NCBI GenBank assembly: GCA_007570785.1
Contig: ML664175.1
Location: 12,928,687-12,992,686 of the forward strand
Direction of reading: 5' to 3'
Source of the DNA: Antilocapra americana
Taxonomy: Eukaryota > Chordata > Mammalia > Artiodactyla > Antilocapridae
DNA: 64,000 nt
Every line of letters starts with the position of its first letter. The stretch's first letter is position 1. The position numbers and the translations under genes were made by a program. Below are positions 12,903 to 24,602 of this stretch, in pieces. The notes beneath the pieces are model-generated. The model searched no databases, was not told the DNA's origin, and saw only the letters and a list, made by a program, of their open reading frames with translations.

Positions 12903-13170
12903 GGGACTGCTTGGTCATTCAGCAGTTAAGAATCCACCTTGTAATGCTGGGGATGTGGGTTTGATCCCCGGTCAGGGAACTAAGATTCCAAGCACTGTGG
13001 GGCAACTAAGCCCACACACCACAACTTCTGAGCCCCTGATCTAGAGCTTGCATGCACAACTGGAAAGCCCATGCCACAACTACTGAGCCTGTGCGTCACA
13101 ACGAAAGACACTGCATGATGCTACAAAGATCCTGCATGTCGCAAATAGGATCCAAGGCAGACAAATAAAT
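12903..13170 (+). mobile_element. CHR-1-like SINE
   Basis: 'gggactgcttggtcattcag' start, 'tttgatccccggtcaggg', the 'gggcaactaagcccacacac' body and an 'acaaataaata' tail. A young L1 has inserted at its 3' end. Confidence 0.8.
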
Positions 13171-13179
13171 ACATGTTTT
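13168..13179. repeat. L1 target-site duplication, left copy
   Basis: AATACATGTTTT, repeated exactly at 13542-13553 on the other side of the L1 insert. Confidence 0.75.
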
Positions 13180-13541
13180 TTTTTTTTTGCCTCTTTATCA
13201 GTAATTACTTTATTTTATTTATTTATTTATTTATTTATTTTTTATTATTGTTTTTGCCATACATTGTCATGATATCACCATGGGTTTACATATGCTTCCC
13301 CTCCGGGTCCCCCCTCCCTCCTCCCTCCCCCCCGGGAAATCTCGCTGCACCAGTCCCGAGCATCAATCCTGGGCTGGCGATTGATTAGACACATGACAAT
13401 TAACATGCTTCAATGCCCTTCTCCCATATCATCCCACCCTTACCCTCATCCACAAAGTCCACAAGTCTATTCTATACATCTGAGTTCCTTTTGTTGTCTC
13501 CCATGTTGGGTTCTCATATATATGGAATTTAGAAAGACAGT
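13180..13541 (-). mobile_element. 5'-truncated young L1 (3' UTR only)
   Basis: Antisense copy of the bovine-type L1 3' UTR: T-rich tail with (ATTT)n, 'tgatatcaccatgggtttac', a C-rich stretch, then the 'tcctgggctggcgattgatt' block. It is closely similar to the sense copy at 18600-18921, and a 12-bp target duplication flanks it. Confidence 0.9.
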
Positions 13542-13839
13542 AATACATGTTTTAAAATGCAGACATGATATAAGAATATAAGTTGGGAAGATAAGCAGTG
13601 GAAAGTAAAGGCAAAGCAAATTCACAAGAAAAATCTGCAATGTGGTTTCCTCATCTTTAAACAGCTGCTGTTAAAGAATATCATCTTAATATTGACAAAT
13701 AAATTAATATAGGTAAGCATATATATCTAATAGTTGAAAAAAAAGAATGCTAAGAAAGATAAAATAATCCAAAAAAACTGCAAGGTGGAAAAGAGAATAG
13801 AGAAGAAAAAGAAATACATAGAATTCTTTATGTTCTGAA
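13542..13839. other. A-rich sequence, probably old L1-like
   Basis: The first 12 bases are the right copy of the L1 target duplication. The rest is A-rich and may belong to a degenerate L1, but I cannot assign it. Confidence 0.35.
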
Positions 13840-13969
13840 AAAGTAATGCATATTGCCTGAAGAAACTGAGGATTCACTATCATAAAAACTTACAATTTCA
13901 GGGTAAAGTAATGCATATTGCCTGAAGAAACTGAGGATTCACTATCATAAAAACTTACAATTTCAGGGT
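13840..13969. repeat. Perfect 65-bp tandem duplication
   Basis: Two head-to-tail copies (13840-13904 and 13905-13969) starting AAAGTAATGCATATTG and ending TTTCAGGGT are identical at every base, which points to a recent duplication or an assembly duplicate. Confidence 0.95.
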
Positions 13970-14452
13970 AATCTTTGTATAAAACCTAAAATTTTCCATT
14001 TATCATGAAAAAAAATGCACAGATAGATAAAGCAAAAGAATACATGTTGAAAAACGCTCACAAAACTATTAACTGCAAAACACAATATAAAATAATCTTA
14101 CAGGAATAAGACAAAATTGATCTCTTAGACCAGTCAATATAAATGAACTTACCTCATCTGCTAAAAGAAAATAACTTTTGGAATGGCCCTTAAAGCAAAT
14201 CTGAACTACACATCATACATGAGACACACTTCTTAAGCAAAGTGGTTCAGAAAGGTTGAAAACAAAAGAATGAATAAAATAGACCAGACAAATACAAAAA
14301 CAGAAAGGAAACAAGTTAGTCATCTTGTCTGATGTCAGACAAGGTGGAATACAAGACAAAGATCATTAAATGAGTCAAAAGGGGGTTTCTTATTTTGTTG
14401 AAAAGTGCAATTAACAGCGGTGATGGAAATACTGAAAGACATAGCAAGGATG
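13970..14452 (+). mobile_element. Possible degenerate L1-like segment
   Basis: Phrases such as 'agaccagacaaatacaaaaa', 'gatgtcagacaaggtggaat' and 'aagatcattaaa' resemble internal ORF2/HAL1-like L1 sequence on the A-rich strand. Confidence 0.4.
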
Positions 14453-14643
14453 AAGCTGCCCTGAAGTGGATCCCCCAGACCCAATCAAGCTTTCTGATGA
14501 CTGATACCTGAGCTAACAGTTTGACTGCAATCTCAGAGATCCTAAGACAGAATCACCCAGCTAAGCTGCACCTGGATTCCTGACCCTTAAAAATGATGTG
14601 AGATTTTTGAAAAATTATTGTTATTTAAAGTCACAAGTTTTGG
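14453..14643 (+). mobile_element. MLT1-type MaLR LTR, left part
   Basis: Contains 'agtttgactgcaatctcaga', 'cacccagctaagctgc' and 'ctggattcctgaccc', typical of the 3' half of MLT1-like LTRs. A Bov-tA copy splits it. Confidence 0.6.
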
Positions 14644-14761
14644 GGAAGGGAATAGCAACCCACTCCAGTATTCTTGCCTGGAGAATCCCATGGACAGAGA
14701 AGCCTGTCAGGCTACAGTCCATGGGTTTGCAAAGAGTCAGACATGACTGAGTGACTATCAC
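14644..14761 (+). mobile_element. Truncated Bov-A SINE with 13-bp target duplication
   Basis: Body-only Bov-A copy ('gggaatagcaacccactcca' to 'agtcagacatgactgagtga'). TCACAAGTTTTGG flanks it at 14631-14643 and 14762-14774. Confidence 0.85.
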
Positions 14762-14812
14762 TCACAAGTTTTGGAGTGATTTCTTACGCAGTAACCAATA
14801 ACTAATAAAAAA
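14762..14812 (+). mobile_element. MLT1-type LTR, right part
   Basis: Continues the LTR end: 'aagttttggagtgatttctt' then 'gcagtaaccaataactaata'. The first 13 bases repeat the SINE target site. Confidence 0.6.
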
Positions 14813-15450
14813 GACAGTAATGAATGAACATAAAAATGAAAGAAAGAAATTATCACAGAGAAATTAACTAGAAGACAGAAAGTAGTATAGCTAAATAAAT
14901 TAAAAAGTTAATTTATTTTAAGGAAAAACTTAAACTAGATAATCAGACAAAAGAGAAAGAGCAGAAATTCACAAGAAATGATAAAATTGAAATGACTACA
15001 GATACCATGGAAATGAAAAGAATAATATGAGCCTACATTGCTCAATTCTATGAAAATAAACCTGAAAAATCAAATGAAATTAATTCTTTTTTAGGAAAAT
15101 ATGATTTACCAAAATAAATTCAAAAGAGAAAATCTAAACAGCCAATTATCAGTGAGAACATAGAGAAAGTTGTCAAAATGTTATCCTCCCGTGAAACATC
15201 AGGTTCAGATGGTGTCACAAACGAGTTTCACAAAATCTCCTAGAAACACATACTTTCATTGTTATTTAAATTCCAGATTTAAAATTTGAGGTATCAGAAA
15301 AGAAGCAAAGCGTCCAAATTATTTAATGAAGAAAAAACTAACAAAGATTAGTCACAAAAAGAAAACTACAAATGAATCTCACAAGTATGAACATCAATGT
15401 AAAAATTCTAATATTAGCAAACATAATCCAATACTACATTTAAAGAAAAT
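14813..15450 (+). mobile_element. Old L1 ORF2, segment 1
   Basis: Degenerate ORF2 reverse transcriptase region, with landmarks 'tcaggttcagatggtgtcac' and 'aaaattctaatattagcaaa'. It is the first of several pieces of one long L1 that continues to about 22860 between later insertions. Confidence 0.6.
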
Positions 15451-15732
15451 TACACGGCTTCCCTGGTGGCCCAATAGTTAAGAATTTGCCTGCCAATGCA
15501 GGAGACACAGGAATATCCCACATGCTGCAGGGCAACTAAGGCTGTGTGCCACAAGTACTGAAGCCCATGAACCCCAGAGCCCACACTCCACAACGAGAAG
15601 CCACTGCAATAAAAAGCCCAAGTACTGCAACTAGAGTGGCCCCTGCTCGCAACGAGAGAGCTCATTGCGAGCTCTCTCTCGCAACCTTTGTGCAGCAATG
15701 AAGACCCACTGTAGCCAAATTTGTTTTTTAAA
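15451..15732 (+). mobile_element. CHR-1-like SINE
   Basis: 'ggcttccctggtggcccaat' start, then 'gggcaactaaggctgtgtgc', 'gagaagccactgcaataaaa' and a short tail. A local inverted repeat 'gagagagctc...gagctctctctc' lies near 15652-15681. Confidence 0.8.
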
Positions 15733-15824
15733 TTAAAGAAAATTATAGTATGACAAACTGGCAATTATTGTAGAAGTGTAAGGCTGATTCAATATTAATA
15801 AATCTAATTATATAAAAGTTGAAA
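15733..15824 (+). mobile_element. Old L1 ORF2, segment 2
   Basis: Short piece with 'ggctgattcaatattaataa', the ORF2 region following segment 1. Confidence 0.5.
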
Positions 15825-16017
15825 ATGCTAGTCACTCAGTTGTATCTGACTCTGTGACTTCATGGACTATAGCCCGCCAGGCTCCACTTTCCCTAGAATT
15901 CTTCAGGCAAGAATACTGAAGTGGGTAGCCATTCCTTTCTCCAGGGGACCTTCCCCACCCAGGGATCAAACCCAGGGCAGATTCTTTACCACTAGCACCG
16001 CCTAGGAAGCCAACAGT
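15825..16017 (-). mobile_element. Bov-tA SINE
   Basis: Antisense copy from 'tagtcactcagttgtatctg' to 'cgcctaggaagcc', with the tRNA block 'cacccagggatcaaaccc'. Confidence 0.85.
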
Positions 16018-16024
16018 CATTTAA

Positions 16025-16215
16025 AGTGTGAGTCGTTCAGCCGTGTCCAACTCTTTGTGACCCATGGCTCCTCTGTCCATGGGACTCTCCAGGCAAGAAT
16101 ACTGGAGTGGGTTCCCTGGGTCAGGAAGTGGGGATGTTCCTGACTCAGAGATTTAACCCAAGTCTCCCACACTGCAGGCAGATTGTTTACCATTTGAGCC
16201 ATCAGGGAAGCCCAG
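16025..16215 (-). mobile_element. Bov-tA SINE
   Basis: Second antisense copy right beside the former, ending in 'agccatcagggaagccc'. Confidence 0.85.
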
Positions 16216-16410
16216 TCAATCATTTTAATAGCTCCAAAGAGAACAATCATACGATCATATTTAAAGATGCTGAAAAAGTATCTGATAAAGCTCAACATTT
16301 ATGCTAGATTTTTAAAAAACCTTCAATAAAAGAGAAATTGGTGGATAGTTCCTTAACATGATAAGGTGCTTCTACCTCAGCCCCAAAGCTGACATTATAC
16401 TTAGTGGGCA
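16216..16410 (+). mobile_element. Old L1 ORF2, segment 3
   Basis: 'cagtcaatcattttaatagc', 'atgctgaaaaagtatctgat' and 'aaagctgacattatacttag' are ORF2 landmarks in the correct order after segment 2. Confidence 0.65.
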
Positions 16411-18033
16411 AACCACTTCAGCATCCTTTCCTTGAGAACTCCATGAACAGTATGAAAAGGACACTGAAAGATGAACTCCCCAGGTTGGTAGGCGCCCAAT
16501 ATGCTACAACAGAAGAGAGAAGAAACACCTCCAGAAGGAATGAAGAGGCTGAGTCAAAGCAGGTCCAACCAATGCCCAGTTGTGGATGTGTCTGGTGGTG
16601 AAAATAAAGTCCGATGCTGTAAAGAACAATACTGCATAGCAACCTGGAATGTTAGGTCCATGAGCCAAGGTAAATTGGAAGTGGTCAAACAGGAGATGGC
16701 AAGAGTGAACATCAACATTTTAGGAATCAGTGAACTAAAATGGACTGGAATGGGGGAATTTAATTCAGATGACAATTATATCTGTTACTGTGGGCAAGAA
16801 TGCCTTAGAAATGGAGTAGCCCTCATAATCAACAAAAGAGCCTGAAATGTAGTACTTGGATGCAATCTCAAAAACAAGAGAACAATTTCTGTTCTTTTCC
16901 AAGGCAAATCATACAATACCACAGTAATCCAAGTCAATGCCCCAATCGCTAATACCAAAGAAGCTGAAGTTGAAAGGTCCTAAGAAGACCTACGAGACCT
17001 TGGAGAACTAACACACAAAAAAGATGTCCTTTTCATCCTAGGGAACTGGAATACCAAAGTAGGAAATCAAGAGATACAGGCAAGTTTGGCTTTGGAGTAC
17101 AAAATGAAGGAGAGTAAAGGCTAATAGAGTTTTGCCAAGAATAGCAGTGGTAATAGCAAACAGCCTCTTCCAACAGCACAAGAGAAGACTTCATATATGG
17201 ACATCATTAAATGGTCAACACTGAAATCAGATTGATTATATTCTTTGCAGCCAACAATGGAGAAGCTCTATACAGTCAACAAAAACAAGACCGGGAGCTG
17301 ACTGTGGCTCAGATGATGAACTTCTTATTGCAAAATTCAGACTTAAATTGAAGAAAGTAGGGAAAACCATGAGGCCAATCGGGTATGACCTAAATCAAAT
17401 CCCTTATTATTATACAGTAGAAGTGACAATAGATTCAAGGGATCAGATATGATAGAGTACCTAAAGAACTATGGACAGAGGTTCGTAACATTTTAGAGGA
17501 GGCAGTGATCAAAACCACCTGAAGAAAAATAAATGCAAAAAGGCAAAATGGCTGTCTGAAGAGGCCTTACAAATAGCTGAGAAAAGAAGAGAAGCAAAAG
17601 GCAAAGGAGAAAAGGAAAGATATATTCATCTGAATGCAGAGTTACAAAGAATAGCAAGGAGAGATAAGAAAGCTTTCCTAAGTGAACAATGCAGCTAAAT
17701 AGAAGAAAACAATAGAATGGGGAAGACTAGAGATCTCTTCAAGAAAATTAGAGATACCAAGGGAACATTTCATGCAAAGATGGGCTCAATAAAGGACAGA
17801 AATGGTATGGACCTAACAGAAGCAGAAGGTATTAAGAAGAGGTGGCAAGGATACACAGAAGAACAATACAAAAAATCTTAATGACCCAGACACCACAATG
17901 GTGTGATCACTCACTTAGAGCCAGACATCCTGGAATGTGAAGTAAAATGGGCCTTAGGAAGCATCACTATGAACAAAACTAGTGGAGGTGATGGAATTCC
18001 AGCTGAGCTATTTCAAGTCTAAAAGATGATGCT
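16411..18033 (+). mobile_element. BovB LINE, left part (endonuclease and start of RT)
   Basis: Nearly full-length BovB inserted in the old L1. An open stretch at 16501-16845 shows the start of the APE-type endonuclease domain ('IATWNVRSMSQGKLEVVKQE'). Multiple stops and frameshifts follow. A young L1 interrupts it, and BovB resumes at 18922 with the duplicated target AAAAGATGATGCT. Confidence 0.9.
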
Positions 18034-18921
18034 ATTTTTACATCTTCTTTGGAGAAATGGCTAACAAACACATGAAAAGATGCTCAACATCACTCATTAT
18101 CAGAGAAATGCAAATCAAAACCACAATGAGGTACCACTTTACACCAGTCAGAATGGCTGCCATCCAAAAGTCTACAAGCAATAAATGCTGGAGAGGATGT
18201 GGAGAAAAGGGAACCCTCTTACACTGTTGGTGGGAATGCAAACTAGTACAGCCACTATGGAAAACAGTGTGGAGGTTCCTTAAAAAGCTGCAAATAGACC
18301 TGCCATATGACCCGGCAATCCCACTGCTGGGCATATACACCGAGGAAACCAGAATTGAAAGAGCCACGTGTACCCCAATGTTCATCGCTGCATTGTTTAC
18401 AATAGCTAAGACATGGAAACAACCTAGATGCCCATCAACTGATGAATGGATAAGAAAGCTGTGGTACATATACACAATGGAATATTACTCAGCATTAAAA
18501 AAAAATTCATTTGAAGCAATTCTACTCAGATGGACGAAACTGGAGCCCATTATCCAGAGTGAAGTAAGCCAGAAGCAAAAACAACAATACAGTATATTAA
18601 CACATATATATGGAATTTAGAAAGACAGTAACGAGAACCCAACATGGGAGACAACAAAAGGAACGCAGATGTATAGAATAGACTCGTGGACTTTGTGGAT
18701 GAGGGCAAGGGTGGGATGATATGGGATAAGGGCATTGAAGCATGTTAATTGTCATGTGTCTAATCAATCGCCAGCCCAGGATTGATGCTCGGGACTGGTG
18801 CAGCGAGATTTCCCGGGGGGGAGGGAGGAGGGAGGGGGGATCCGGAGGGGAAGCATATGTAAACCCATGGTGATATCATGACAATGTATGGCAAAAACAA
18901 TAATAAAATAAATAAATAAAT
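18034..18921 (+). mobile_element. Young 5'-truncated L1 with intact ORF2 C-terminus
   Basis: Inserted into BovB and flanked by an exact 13-bp target duplication, AAAAGATGATGCT (18021-18033 and 18922-18934). 18057-18620 is open and encodes the C-terminal part of L1 ORF2p, including the Cys-rich end region ('[19 protein letters not shown]', then '[20 protein letters not shown]') and '[19 protein letters not shown]'. The bovine-type 3' UTR and an (AATA)n tail follow. All upstream L1 sequence is missing, so it cannot mobilise itself. Confidence 0.93.
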
Positions 18922-20334
18922 AAAAGATGATGCTGTGAAAGTGCTGCACTCAATATGCCAGCAAATTTGGAAAACTCAGCAGTGGCCACAGGACTGGAAA
19001 AGATCAGTTTACGTTCCAGTTCCAAAGAAGGGCAATGCCAAAGAATGTTCAAACTACCACACAATTGCACTCATTTTACATGCTAGCAAGGTAATGCTCA
19101 AAATTCTTCAAGCTAGGCTTCAACAGCACATGAACTGAGAACTTCCAGATGTTCAAGCTGGATTTAGAAAAGGCAGAGGAATCAGAGATCAAATTGCCAA
19201 CACCTGCTGGGTCACAGAAAATGGAACAGAATTTCATAAAAACATCTCCTTTGTTGAGTACACTAAAGCCTTTGACTATGTGTATCACAACAAACTGTGC
19301 AAAAATTTTAAAGAGATGGGAATACCAGACCACCTTACCTACCTCCTGCGAAACCTATATGCTGGTCAAGAAGCAATGTTTATAACCGGACACGCAACAA
19401 CAGACTGGTTCAACATTAGAAAAGGAACACATCAAGGCTATACACTGTCATCTTGCTTATTTAACTTATATGCAAGGGTACAGCATGCAAAATGCTGTGC
19501 TGGATGAAGCACAAGCTGGAATCAAGATTGCCTGGAGAAGTCTTAATAACCTCAGATATACAGAAGACACCACTCTTACGACAGAAAGCGAAGAGGAACT
19601 AAAGAGCTTCTTGATGAAAGTGAAAGAGGAGAGTGAAAAGGCTGGCCTAAAATTCAACATTCAAAAAACTAAGATCATGGCATTTAGTCTCATTACTTCA
19701 TGGCAAATAGATGGGGAAACAATGGAAACAGTGACAGATTTTATTTTCTTAGGTCCAAAATCACTGCAGATGGTTACTACAGGCATGAAATTAACAGACA
19801 CTTGCTCCTTGTAAGAAAAGGTACGACAAGCTTAGCGTATTAAGATGCAGATACATTACTTGGTCGACAAATGTCTGTATAGTCAAAGTTATGGTTTTCC
19901 AGTAGTCATGTATGGATGTGAAAGTTGGATCACAAAGAAGGGCTGAGCACCAAGGAATTGATGCTTTTGAACTGTGACGCTGGACAAGACTCTTGAAAGT
20001 CCCTTGGACAGCAAGGAGAAATACCCAGTCAATCCTAAAGGAAATCAGTCCTGAATATTCATTGGAAGGACTAATGCTGAAGACGAAGCTCCAATACTTT
20101 GGCCTCCTAATGCAAAGAGCCAACTCATTGGAAAAGACCCTGATGCTGGGAAAGATGGAAGGCAGGAGGAGAAGAGGGTGACAGAGGATGAGACGATTGG
20201 ATGGCATCACCAATTCAATGGACATGAGTTTGAGCAAGCTCCGGGAGATGGTGAAAGGACATGAAAGCTTGGCACGCTACAGTCCATTGGGTCGCAGAGA
20301 CAGACATGACAGAGCAACTGAACAACAACAAGAA
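18922..20334 (+). mobile_element. BovB LINE, right part (RT and 3' end)
   Basis: Continues from the L1 insertion through the reverse transcriptase and 3' end, to 'actgaacaacaacaagaac'. Open stretches of 78-114 codons remain, but indels disrupt the frame. Confidence 0.9.
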
Positions 20335-21503
20335 CAACACTGAGTGGGAAAGCATTAGAGAAATTCTCCCTGAAGTCAGGAATGAGTTAACCATTACACT
20401 ATCACCATTATTGTTTAAGTTTTCAGAATGTATTGTCAAATAATTAGATAAGAGAAAGAAACTAGAGGCAGAACAATGAAAAGGAAGAAATACAACCATG
20501 TTTGCAGTGATAAGTTATTTGAAAAATCTAAAAAGATAATCTGAAAAACTAATAAAACCAAAGAGAATTCAGTATTTATAGACAAAAATTAGTTGCTTTT
20601 GTATATACAAACATTCAGATAAACGGAGAAAAAACTTTCATTTACAAGAGGACAAAAACAAAAGATACTTGGAAAGCAAAATACATATGAGGTAAACTAA
20701 AACATGCCTCAAGGATACAAAAAGATTAAGCAAGTCAAAAGCCATGTGATCCTCTTAGATTTACTGTCATAAAGCTATCAATTCTCACTGTTAGGCTATA
20801 TATCTAACCTGATCCTAATAAATGTACCAACTGATTTATTCTGAAGTGAGACTAACACTGTTGTGGAAAAGTAATTATCAAGTTTAGCCAGGAAAAATCA
20901 GAACAAGTGGAGTAAGAAGAAGGAACCAGCCCAAAGAAATAATAAATATGTCTATTAAAATAGTATCATATGAATAGAGAGAAACTGCACAGATTTTAAG
21001 GCCCAGAAATTGACATATATTTGGGTTTGTATGTAGTATACAACCAAACCTAGTATATGATAAAAATGCTCTCTGGAATCAGTGTGGAAAAGAAAGCTTG
21101 TTCAGTAAATGCTTTGGTAATAGCAAAGCAACTTCCATTAGAATAAGTCCAAAATAGGTCAAATATCTAAATATAAAAAATAAAAGAATTCTAGAACAAG
21201 AAAATTACTTTATAATCTAATAGCAGTGAAGATCTTTAAGATTATGACACTAAACTCAGAAGCCATAAAATATTAGATGGTAGTAAAAAAAAATTTGGAA
21301 GTTAAAAATTACCATAAGCAAAATCAAGACAAAACTGGTAAAATAGTATGAATATGACAAAGGTTGCCTTTCCTCATATAAATTAGCTCCTACAAATCAA
21401 TAAGAAAAATAATAACATCTCAACAGAAAAAAAATGAATTCAGAATATGAATCAAGGAACAGATACAGTGGAAAGGAAAATACCAATGGTCATAAATATC
21501 TGG
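20335..21503 (+). mobile_element. Old L1 ORF2, segment 4
   Basis: Resumes the L1 with 'cactatcaccattattgttt' and the C-terminal ORF2 phrases around 20580-21480. Strongly diverged. Confidence 0.6.
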
Positions 21504-22556
21504 TGCTGGGAGCCATCAGGATGCCCCCTCAGTTGGATGACAAGGTCACGAGACTGAGAAGGAAACTGCAAAGCGGATTTTCCTTCAGGGCATCCCAAAT
21601 CAAGGGCCCTCCTGGTATTTTTCTTGGGAAGTTCTGTTTATGCTCTGAACATCAGCTCATCTCAGTAGGTCAGTCCCAGTTAGAAATAATTCATCCTGAG
21701 ATAATTCCCTCAGACCTTATTTCCCCCAGGGGATTGGGGAAGGCAGATTCCCTTCCCTGGGGACAAAGGAGGAATAAGGGACATTTAAATAGATTACTAC
21801 ACCTCCTACTCCTTACTGGGGAGTTTACCAAGAGTTCTCTGGGGGTCATGGCAAGGCCACCACCAGAAGGGCTTGTACTTGGGTCACCTTTCCACATCCC
21901 ACTCTCCCAACCACTCCACAGAGGAGGATTCCTTCCTTGAAGAAACCAGGCTGGAATGAGACTTAGGAATGCTCGTAACTGTGGCCAGCATAGTTGGAGA
22001 TACTGATTGCTTTAGGATACTGTAGACATAGGAATTCATTATACTAGTTATAAGGTTAATAGGGTTTTATTGCTAAAGCAGTGCTGCTAGACTGTCTCTT
22101 AGTCCTCTTTCCTCTTTCCAAACTGTCTCTTTGTCCTCTTTCCTTGAAATAGGTTAATAGAATAAAACAGTTTCAAGTTTAAGCCCTTCTCTCTAGCTTC
22201 TACACAGCTGCACCTGATAAGAGAAATGTAACCTTTTTACTTAGATTGATGTACTTATCATGATTGAATGAAGTATGCTGAAGACAATCAAATGGTAAAC
22301 TTACTATTGTTAAATCTAATTATGCAGGGAAGATGAGCTTAATGTTAAAGTTGTTGATGATAGGCAGAAAACAAGATTGTATAGAATAATATGTGACATA
22401 ATGGGTGTGTTTCTTGGGTATAAAAACTGTAAACCAACAACAATAGAGAGACTGCTCCATTATGCATGGACTCAGCTCAGTTCTTCTGCCGATACCATTC
22501 ATCCCTCAAGACCCCCGGACCCACTGAGGCTGGACCCCAGCAAGCTGGAAAGGTTT
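21504..22556 (+). mobile_element. ERV2-like LTR inserted in the old L1
   Basis: About 1.05 kb beginning TGCTGGGAGCCATCAGG, with a TATA-like 'gggtataaaaactg' near 22416-22429 and a typical LTR composition. L1 ORF2 sequence is present on both sides, which marks this as a later insertion. Exact ends and target duplication are not clear. The family name is not certain. Confidence 0.55.
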
Positions 22557-22860
22557 TCATCACTGCTCTTAAGAAAAACATAAAAACAAAACTACACGCT
22601 ATATTGAAAGGTCATTTTTCCCCTATAATTTGGCAAAGACCAGAAAATGCAGTAATGCACTATGTTGACACAGCTAAAGGAAAAGAGATGTTTTCTTACA
22701 CTGCTAACAATACTGCAATCTCTCCTGTGAGAAATGTGGTAAATTTTATCAAAATGTATATACCTTTAACTGATTTTTCTTCTAATAACTTTAATAGCAA
22801 AGGATGGAAACAAAGGTCCATCAACAGTAGACTGGTTAAATAAGTTATAGTGCATGCCCA
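22557..22860 (+). mobile_element. Old L1 ORF2 end / 3' region, segment 5
   Basis: Continues the L1 with 'aaaactacacgctatattga', 'atttggcaaagacca' and 'gtccatcaacagtagactgg'. Confidence 0.55.
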
Positions 22861-23126
22861 GGATCATGCCCAGGTCATATGGTAGTTCTATTTTTAGTTT
22901 TTTAAGGAACCTCCACACTGTACTCCAGAGCAGCTGCACCAATTGAAATTTCCCACCAATAGTGTAGGAGAGTTTCCTTTTCTCCACATCCTCTCCAGCA
23001 TTTATTGTTTGTAGATTTTTTGATGATGGCCATTCTGACCAGGGTAAAGTGGTAGTTTTGATCTGCATTTCTCTAATAATTAGTGATGCTGAATATCTTT
23101 TCATGGGCCTTTTGGCCATCTATATG
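22861..23126 (-). mobile_element. L1 ORF2 3' fragment, antisense
   Basis: Antisense to the usual ORF2 C-terminal region. The minus strand reads '[20 protein letters not shown]' and '[15 protein letters not shown]', interrupted by indels. Confidence 0.8.
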
Positions 23127-23539
23127 TCATACAAAATTCAAAAACAAAAAAAAGAAATTAGGAGGAGTGGAGAGGGAAAAAGGATAATTTCCAGTCCCTC
23201 ATTAGTTCTCATTCATGTCTGGTCAATAAGAGATAGAGATCAGGCCATACGTAAGGTTGACACCATACATAAAAAAACTTCTGAACAACAACAAAAAACA
23301 CGCTCTTACTTCATGTCTACCAGCATATAAGCAAAAGAAATTACTAAATCTGAATCCCTCAAATCAAATTAAGTGAGACTAAATCCAGCACTTGAGTTCT
23401 TTGAGCTCTCAGTTGGTATCACATATGCATTTAAAAATTTTAAATAAAATTCTGCACTTTAGGCTTTAAAAGTGCATGCTTTGGGGGCTGGATATGTACA
23501 TACAAATATGTGTGGGTATATAAGAACCCTGCTGCTTTA
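23127..23539. other. No recognised feature
   Basis: A-rich, unique-looking sequence. Confidence 0.35.
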
Positions 23540-23750
23540 TATGGTGCTTCTCCAGTGGCTCAGTGGTAAAGAATCTGCTTGCAATTCAGGAGACACAGGT
23601 TTGATTCATGGGTCAGGAAGATACCCTGGAGAAGGGAATGGCAATCCACTGCAGTATTCTTGCCTGGAGAATCCCATGGACAGAGGAGCCTGGTGGGCTA
23701 CAGTTTATAGAGTTGCAAAAAGTCGAACACAACTGAAGTGACTTAGCATG
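23540..23750 (+). mobile_element. Bov-tA SINE
   Basis: Full unit from 'gtgcttctccagtggctcag' to 'agtcgaacacaactgaagtg'. Confidence 0.88.
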
Positions 23751-23871
23751 CAGCAAGCATGTATATATGTTTATACATATAAAGTAGCCTGCAGCTTTCT
23801 ATGCTCCAGTGTGTCTCTTTTTCCCTTCTTGTCTTCACTGATTTTAGAACATCTATTCTATTCATGTTCTA
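23751..23871. other. No recognised feature
   Basis: Short spacer between repeats. Confidence 0.3.
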
Positions 23872-24088
23872 ACCCAGTTGTTCTCAACTGGGGGCAATAT
23901 GCCCTCCCTCTCCAAGGACATGTGGCAATGTCTTAGGCTATTTTGGGTTGGCACAAATGGGGTGAGGAATGCTACTGGCATTCAGTAGGGGGAGGCCATA
24001 AATACTTCTAAACATCCTAGTGTATAGGACAACCTTTCACAACAATTATTCTGACACAAAATGTCAGTATGTTTGAGATTAAGAAACT
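23872..24088 (+). mobile_element. MER5A (hAT-Charlie) DNA transposon
   Basis: Recognisable along its length: 'ttctcaactgggggcaatat', 'acatgtggcaatgtc', 'tgctactggcattcagtagg' and 'aaacatcctagtgtatagga'. Confidence 0.85.
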
Positions 24089-24091
24089 TTG

Positions 24092-24396
24092 CTCTGGGAC
24101 TTCCCTAGTGGTCCAGTGGTTAAGAATCCATTTGCAATGCAGAGGACACAGATTCGATACCTGGTCAGGGAAGAGTCCACATGCTGCGGGGCAACTAAGC
24201 CCATGCACTATCACTACTGAGCCCATGACTGCAACTACTGAAGCCTGCACTCTGGAGCCCGTGGTCTGCAACAGAGAAGCCATTGCAATGAGAAGCCTGT
24301 GCACCACAACAGAGTAACCCCCGATCACAGCTAGAGAAAGCCTGTGCAGCAATGAACACCCAGCACAGCCATAAACAAATACTTTTTTTTTTTTAA
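24092..24396 (+). mobile_element. CHR-1-like SINE
   Basis: 'gggacttccctagtggtcca' start, the full 'gcaactactgaagcc' body and a terminal 'acaaatac' followed by a T-run. Flanking 'aagaaactttgct' versus 'aagaaataaactttgct' looks like an imperfect target duplication. Confidence 0.85.
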
Positions 24397-24596
24397 GAAA
24401 TAAACTTTGCTTTAATCTGAAGGAGATGTCATGTTTGGTTCAAGTCAATTTACCCTTTGGCAGCATCCTTCTTGAGGTGAGCTGAGCCTGCAGGTTAAGA
24501 AGTGGCCTTCATTCTCAAAGAGTCTCCAATTACTACATATATTCATTCCCTCACATACTCACTCACTCATTCAATCCTTCATAGCTTTACGAGGAA
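24397..24596. other. No recognised feature; left flank of provirus
   Basis: Unique-looking host DNA with an imperfect (ACTC)n patch near 24558-24572. Confidence 0.35.
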
Positions 24597-24602
24597 AAAA
24601 AG
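24597..24602. repeat. Proviral target-site duplication, left copy
   Basis: AAAAAG directly before the 5' LTR, repeated at 33312-33317. Six bases is the usual betaretroviral duplication length. Confidence 0.9.

Noticed and set aside
15652..15681. Inverted repeat gagagagctc / gagctctctctc as a hairpin RNA or regulatory site
   Set aside because: It lies in the body of a CHR-type SINE and probably arose by local mutation in that repeat.
18057..18620. 187-codon frame as a host gene
   Set aside because: It is the L1 ORF2 C-terminus within a flanked young L1 insertion.
21434..21940. 168-codon open frame
   Set aside because: It lies across the junction of an old L1 and an ERV2-like LTR and has no known domain.
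24558..24572. ACTC repeats beside the provirus as a larger target duplication
   Set aside because: They are not next to the LTR and have no matching copy on the right side. The 6-bp AAAAAG pair fits instead.
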